From: Maniola hyperantus | Taxonomy: Eukaryota > Arthropoda > Insecta > Lepidoptera > Nymphalidae | DNA: 64,000 nucleotides | Direction: 5' to 3' | Assembly: GCF_902806685.2 (NCBI RefSeq) | Contig: NC_048560.1 | Location: 1,776,492-1,840,491, forward strand | In this document: piece after piece, positions 59,750-64,000 of the stretch | Layout of the letters: each line of letters starts with the position of its first letter | How positions within the stretch are numbered: position 1 is the first letter of the stretch | The notes under the pieces: model-generated | Told to the model about the DNA's origin: nothing | Seen by the model: the letters and a program-made list of their open reading frames with translations, nothing else | Database searches by the model: none | Position numbers and translations under genes: made by a program

Positions 59750-60100
59750 CTTAATTTTACTTTAAAAGTTGAAAATACTAATTATTTGTTCATGAACATA
59801 ATATTTTAATTTTTTTGTGATGAAAAACTAAAAATTCCCGGTTTTCGGATGTTTCCCTTAACGTCTGCTGTAAGACCTATCTACCTGCTAAATTTCATTA
59901 TTCTAGCTAGGTCAACGGGAAGTAGGTACCCTATAGGTTTCTTGACAGACACGACAGACAGACAGACAGACATACATACAGACACAGACAGACGGACAGA
60001 CACAGACAGACTGATGGCAGACAGACAGACAGAGACAGACAGACAACGAATTGATCCGATAAGTGTTCTTTTTTACCTTTTGAGGTAAGGAATCCTAAAA
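59750..60100 (+). repeat. FP-N, left end lost, expanded GACA run
   Basis: AAAAGTTGAAAATACTAATT onward to TTTTGAGGTAAGGAATCCTA. The GACA tract spans about 59941-60053, far longer than in other copies. Confidence 0.75.
59941..60053. repeat. Expanded GACA microsatellite
   Basis: Repeated ACAG with GATA/CATA variants over about 110 bases. Open frames on both strands (Thr-Asp-Arg-Gln, Cys-Leu-Ser-Val repeats) are artefacts. Confidence 0.85.
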
Positions 60101-60332
60101 AAAACGAAAAAAAGAAGCAAAATATTTGTCCGTGTGTCAGCATAGCATAGCCGGCTAGCCGCTAGCTAGGTGCCCTAGAACTAGGTGTTAAATCACTGCT
60201 ATCGGTTACACTCGCTGCCAAATAGCCGAACCCTGTCCCATTCTTATACCGATACCTGATTTATTTTCTCTCTTTCTGCGTCGTTACCCTCATTCGTGAG
60301 GGTCGAAACCTTTTCCATTGATCACCTAAGTA
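60101..60332. other. No recognised feature
   Basis: Contains GCTAGCCGCTAGCTAGG-type short repeats near 60150. Confidence 0.35.
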
Positions 60333-60747
60333 GTGCGTGTTGCCAGTGATGACATATGGATCCGAGACATGGTCGCTAACTATGGGCCTCATAAGAAAGC
60401 TCAGAGTCACTCAGCGGGCGATGGAGAGAGCTATGCTTGGAGTTTCTCTACGTGATCAAATCAGAAATGAGGAGATCCGTAGGAGAACTAGAGTAACCGG
60501 CATATCTCAACGGGTTGCGAAGCTGAAGTGGCAATGGGCAGGGCACATAGTTCATAAAACTGATAGACGTTGGGGTCCCAAGGTGCTGGAATGGCGACCT
60601 CGCACCGGAAGACGCAGCGTTGGAAGACCCCCCACTAGTTGGGCGGACGACATCAGACGAGTCGCAAAACCGTGGCGTGTGGAAGTCCCTACAAGAGACC
60701 TATGTCCAGCTATGGACGTCTATCGGCTGATGATGATGATGATGACC
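60333..60747 (+). pseudogene. RTE-1 3' end, best-preserved copy
   Basis: 5' truncated at CVLPVMTYGSETWSLTMGLI. Then RKLRVTQRAMERAMLGVSLR, DQIRNEEIRRRTRVTGISQR, VAKLKWQWAGHIVHKTDRRW, GPKVLEWRPRTGRRSVGRPP, TSWADDIRRVA. A small deletion then shifts the frame; the original end RGVWKSLQETYVQLWTSIG is readable in another frame up to TGA near 60732, followed by a GATGATGATGATGATGA tail. This matches the C-terminal part of RTE-type endonuclease-reverse transcriptases. Confidence 0.85.
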
Positions 60748-61113
60748 TAAGTAATGGCAAAGGTTTACTTATAAGAAGCCTGGATATAGTTTGTAATTTT
60801 ATTTTCTTGGATGATTATCAAAGTAAAAGCTGTGATAGCTTGATGATAAGCTTTAGGCCATAGTCTACCACGTGGAGAATTCTGGATGATGGAGAAATCT
60901 GAGGTTTGCAAGTTTCCTCACGATGTTTTCATTTATTTTATTTTATTTCCAATTACATTATTGACATTACAGGGTTTCCCAAATTTGATAATAGCTTCAA
61001 TTAGACAAATACTATAACTAGTAATTACTTGATAATAATCCCTTAATCATACCTTTATAACTTAATTATACCTGTGATACCACAGTGCAACTAAACATGT
61101 TATTATTTCATGT
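60748..61113. other. Mostly unrecognised; possible SINE-2 traces at 60830-60935
   Basis: GCCATAGTCTACCACG and GTTTCCTCACGATGTTTTC are SINE-2-like phrases in mixed orientation. Confidence 0.35.
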
Positions 61114-61537
61114 TTTAGGGTTCCGTACCACAAAAGGAAAACGGAGCCCTTATAGGATCACTTTGTTGGCTGTCTGTCTGTCAAGAAACCTACAGGGTTC
61201 TTCCCGTTGACCTAGAATCCTGAAATTTGGCAGGTAGGTAGGTCTTATAGCAGACATAAAGGGAAAAATCTGAAAACCATTAATTTGTGGTTACATCACA
61301 CAAAAAAAATTAAAGTGTGGTCGTGAACTAATAATTAGTGTTTTTAATTTTCAAAGTACGATAACTATATCAAGTGGGGTATCACATGAAAGGGCTTCAC
61401 TTGTGCATTCTAAAACGGATTTTTATTTATTTTTATGCATCATAGTTGTTGTTTTATCGTGCAAAATGTCTAAAAATGCGACTGTAGTACGGAACCCTCG
61501 GTGCGCGAGCCTGCCTCGCACTTGGGTGGTTTTTTTT
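61114..61537 (-). repeat. FP-N, complete
   Basis: TTAGGGTTCCGTACCACAAA to CTCGCACTTGGGTGGTTTTT. Confidence 0.85.
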
Positions 61538-61812
61538 GTAGAAAAGGGCTTTATTATAGAACCTTGCAAGTTGTAAGTTGACCACAGCAAAGCCGCCTCT
61601 AGCGAAGATCCCCCAAGGATAAGGCGGAAACTTGAAATTTGCAAAGTTTGGCGGAAAAACTTGTGTGCGTAAATCTCGTTTATCTGACCGACCCGTGTCT
61701 TGCGCCCCTTTGTTATAACGCGAGGGGCTACTCTGGATACATCTGGACACAAAAAACGATGTTGTTTCGAGATCGTTGCGATCAATTTGCAAAAATCAAT
61801 TTTTTACTAAAA
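61538..61812. other. Unexplained segment with overlapping minus-strand frames
   Basis: Two minus-strand frames (about 112 and 120 residues, part in FP-N) overlap here. One reads NFANFKFPPYPWGIFARGGF; no domain is recognised. Without a second copy or codon evidence it is not called as a gene. Confidence 0.3.
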
Positions 61813-61960
61813 ATTGGAGCCGATTCTCTTGTACAGTCTCTAAACTGAACTAAATTAACAGGTCTAAATCTAATGCTATTCTTTTCGTTAATTAGCAATA
61901 GATTTAGATGTGCCATTTTAATTTAGTATAGAGATTGTGTACAACGGAATCAGCCACAAT
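61813..61960. mobile_element. MITE-1, copy 3
   Basis: ATTGGAGCCGATTCTCTTGT at the left and the complement of ATTGTGGCTGATTCCGTTGT at the right. More diverged and shorter than the other two copies. Confidence 0.8.
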
Positions 61961-62130
61961 GTTACACTAGCATGCTTTAAGCTTACTTAGTTTGGTTCTC
62001 GTTTGGATAACCAATCAAACTCTATGAAAACATTTAACTCTCACTTGGTCGGTTTTTAGATATGTGCCCTACACATTGTCACTGCAGCTTTGCAACCCGT
62101 TAAGGTAGTCTCTAGTCTGTGTGTAACACC

Positions 62131-62252
62131 CGCACTCAGAGTCCGTCGCTAATCGTTACTTAAGAGATTGAGTTAAAACGAGACAAATTTATGTGAGAGA
62201 GCTCCGTCTCGTTTTAACTATACTTAAGTAACGATTAAGTGACTCTAGTGTG
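62131..62252. mobile_element. MITE-7, variant copy 3
   Basis: GAGTTAAAACGAGACA and CCGTCTCGTTTTAACT close the centre; AATCGTTACTTAAG and CTTAAGTAACGATT are perfect complements further out. Confidence 0.7.
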
Positions 62253-62600
62253 TATCGTACCTAGCAATCCAGAATAAGTACGTGAAGACGTCGGTAGCGA
62301 ATGCGTGAACGAATGGTAGGTGCTTGTGATTTATTTGAGGGATTCACATAAATTATGTTCATTTGACGCGATAGTGTGCCCGGATTGATTTTAACTAGGG
62401 ACGAATCTTCTTTCCTCTACCAATTTTTGTGGGATTTCAATGAAATTTGTATGCCCTTATCAATACACTTATTATATTATGCGAAATTTTGTTTGTTTGT
62501 TGGTTTGTTGGTTTAATGGTTTGTTGGTTTGTCCTTCAGTCACTTCATATATGAACGAAAAAAGCGTATATCTTAAATAACACTGTTTTAGACTTTCACA
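62253..62600. other. Mostly unrecognised; Hel-A 5' piece at 62466-62545
   Basis: TTTGTTTGTTGGTTTGTTGG, then GGTTTGTCCTTCAGTCACTT corresponds to the early part of Hel-A. Confidence 0.45.
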
Positions 62601-62816
62601 TCCATACTAATATTATAAATGCGAAAGTGTGTCTGTCTGTCTGTCTGTCAGCCTTTCACGGCCCAACCGTTCAACCGATTTTGACGAAATTTGGTACATA
62701 GATAGCTTGCATCCCGGGGCCTTCCCCATAAGCTACTTTTTATCCCGGAAAATAAGAGTTCTCATGGGGTTTTTAAAACCTTAATCCACGCGGATGACGT
62801 TGCGGGCATCATCTAG
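62601..62816 (+). mobile_element. Hel-B, complete reference copy
   Basis: 5' TCCATACTAATATTATAAAT preceded by A; GTGTCTGTCTGTCTGTCTGT, CCGTTCAACCGATTTTGACG, GCATCCCGGGGCCTTCC; 3' GGGCATCATCTAG (62816) followed by T. Fits A|TC...CTAG|T. Confidence 0.85.
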
Positions 62817-62974
62817 TGTTTAATAAAATTAAATGATTCCCAATTCTTTCCCTGCACGTGTCTCACTGTTGGTATCACACAATGAAATGAAGCTGTTGTT
62901 ATGACCTTTAAAATGACATATAATATCACAAGTTGAAACACTCTGGGGACGAAACCGCCCATTCTCCTTTAGTT

Positions 62975-63062
62975 GTATGTGCTCGGGATCAAACCCCCGA
63001 CCTCCGCAGCTGATTTTAAAATGCAGGCAGATGGTTTTAACCATTTGGCTACAAGCTTATAT
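62975..63062 (-). mobile_element. SINE-2-like head
   Basis: GGGATCAAACCCCCGACCTC and TTAACCATTTGGCTACAAGC are complements of a B box and an A box. Confidence 0.6.
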
Positions 63063-63385
63063 ACGGCACTGCTTTTCTAGGAAATCCTATCTCCCAATTA
63101 ACATGTCACAAACATTTGAACAAACAAATGTGACAGCGTCCAAACTTGACGCCAATCCCAGTACAGGCCCGAGCTAATTCCGAAACTAGTGTATCCTGAA
63201 AAACTTTACACAAATTCTAAACTCCTGTTGCCACTGAATCCAAAACTAGCGCCCGCAACTGAAACTGTTGACAAACACTGTTCAATACACTTACTAGTAC
63301 ATTGCTGGTTCTATGAAATGAAATAAATTTGTAAAGCACACCAAAGTTTCAAGAATATCAAGATAATTTAAATAACATCCACATA
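63063..63385. other. No recognised feature
   Basis: Unique-looking; no coding support. Confidence 0.4.
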
Positions 63386-63506
63386 ATCAATACCGATATT
63401 ATAAATGCGAAAGTGTGTTTGTTTGTTGGTTTATTGGTTTGTCGTTCAATCACGCCGCAACAGAGCAACGGATCAACGTGCTTTTGCATGGATACCTATA
63501 GTTAAA
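63386..63506 (+). mobile_element. Hel-A 5' half, cut by the next copy
   Basis: TCAATACCGATATTATAAAT, GAAAGTGTGTTTGTTTGTTG, CGTTCAATCACGCCGCAACA and GGATACCTATAGTTAAA. It stops exactly where the next Hel-A starts. Confidence 0.75.
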
Positions 63507-63735
63507 TCACTACCCATATTATAAATGCGAAAGTGTGTTTGTTTGTTGTTTTGTAGGTTTTTCCTACAATCACGTCTCAACGGAGCAACCCATTGACGTG
63601 ATTTTTTGCATGGTTATAGTTAAAGACCTGGAGAGTGACATAGTCTACTTTCAATCCCAGAAAACCAAAAAGTTCCCACAGGATTTTGAAGAACCTTTAA
63701 CCCGCGACGCGTACGAAGTCGCAGGCATCAGCTAG
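63507..63735 (+). mobile_element. Hel-A, complete
   Basis: TCACTACCCATATTATAAAT to GCAGGCATCAGCTAG (63735), flanked by A and T. Confidence 0.85.
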
Positions 63736-63756
63736 TATTGAATATTTATTGAAACA

Positions 63757-63803
63757 CTAGCTGATGCCCGCGATTTCGTCCAGGTGGATTTAGATTTTTA
63801 ACG
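63757..63803 (-). mobile_element. Helitron-like 3' end fragment
   Basis: CTAGCTGATGCCCGCGATTT, CGTCCAGGTGGATTTAGATT; the rest is missing. Confidence 0.7.
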
Positions 63804-63944
63804 TGACGTGACGTGTAACGTTTTTTTAAGTGAGTAAAATTAAACGGCAATGTACATGAAACAATAAAGACACTCAAATAGCAACCTAAACCCATCCCGG
63901 CTTAGTGAATGCAAATCAGAATTTCAGATAGTTGCTCGTTATTA

Positions 63945-63990
63945 TTCCGCACTGGTCCCGGGTTCGAACCCGGACGAGCTCGCCTCTGAC
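63945..63990 (+). repeat. tRNA-like B box (SINE head at the window edge)
   Basis: CCCGGGTTCGAACCCGG is a perfect T-arm with B box. No complete tRNA precedes it within 90 bases, so it is probably a SINE head. Confidence 0.45.
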
Positions 63991-64000
63991 ATCTTTTTCT

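Noticed and set aside
59849..60143. Frames rich in Thr-Asp-Arg-Gln or Cys-Leu-Ser-Val repeats
   Set aside because: They are translations of the GACA microsatellite.

Overview
The window looks like nuclear DNA of a moth or butterfly (Lepidoptera). It is AT-rich, has almost no host coding sequence, and is packed with repeat types I associate with lepidopteran genomes: short helitron-like elements ending in GCATCAGCTAG, tRNA-derived SINEs with GATGAT or poly(A) tails, RTE-type LINE 3' ends, and many short inverted-repeat elements (MITEs). The species cannot be told from the sequence. Family names used here (SINE-1 to -3, Hel-A to -D, MITE-1 to -10, FP-N/M/O, LINE-J to -T, RTE-1/-2) are local labels.

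Layout. Bases 3-134 are the last coding exon of a host gene on the + strand, most likely a tetraspanin. A probable 3' UTR of about 3.2 kb follows, ending at tandem AATAAA signals near 3290 and carrying one hairpin MITE. No other convincing host exon was found. From about 3.6 kb to 64 kb the sequence is a mosaic of mobile-element copies, often nested. Highlights: a hAT MITE with a perfect 8-bp target duplication (6525-6921); a piggyBac deletion derivative with TTAA at both ends (6953-8227); a hairpin MITE with arms of about 125 bp (11547-11851); a solo LTR with a GACC duplication inside a SINE (22350-22579); five tandem GC-rich units of 162-163 bp (28111-28922); a second hAT-like element (33916-34259); a triplicated 196-bp unit (43935-44522); LINE 3' ends at 48-54 kb; and a helitron-like element whose empty site can be rebuilt from the MITE it interrupts (55911-57358).

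How the parts relate. Nothing here forms a pathway. Almost every copy is non-autonomous or broken. The best-preserved coding relics are C-terminal pieces of LINE reverse-transcriptase ORFs (43174-43359, 52143-52400, 53619-53903) and the two ends of a piggyBac transposase. Two relationships are informative. The 3' tail of SINE-1 resembles the 3' UTR of LINE-S, suggesting a SINE and LINE partnership. FP-N, FP-M and FP-O share their ends but not their interiors, suggesting non-autonomous families mobilised by one unidentified machinery.

Limits. All similarity calls come from reading the sequence, from comparison between copies in this window, and from remembered family features. No database search or folding was run. 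Repeat boundaries are good to a few bases where target duplications or TC/CTAG ends are visible, and to about 10-30 bases elsewhere.
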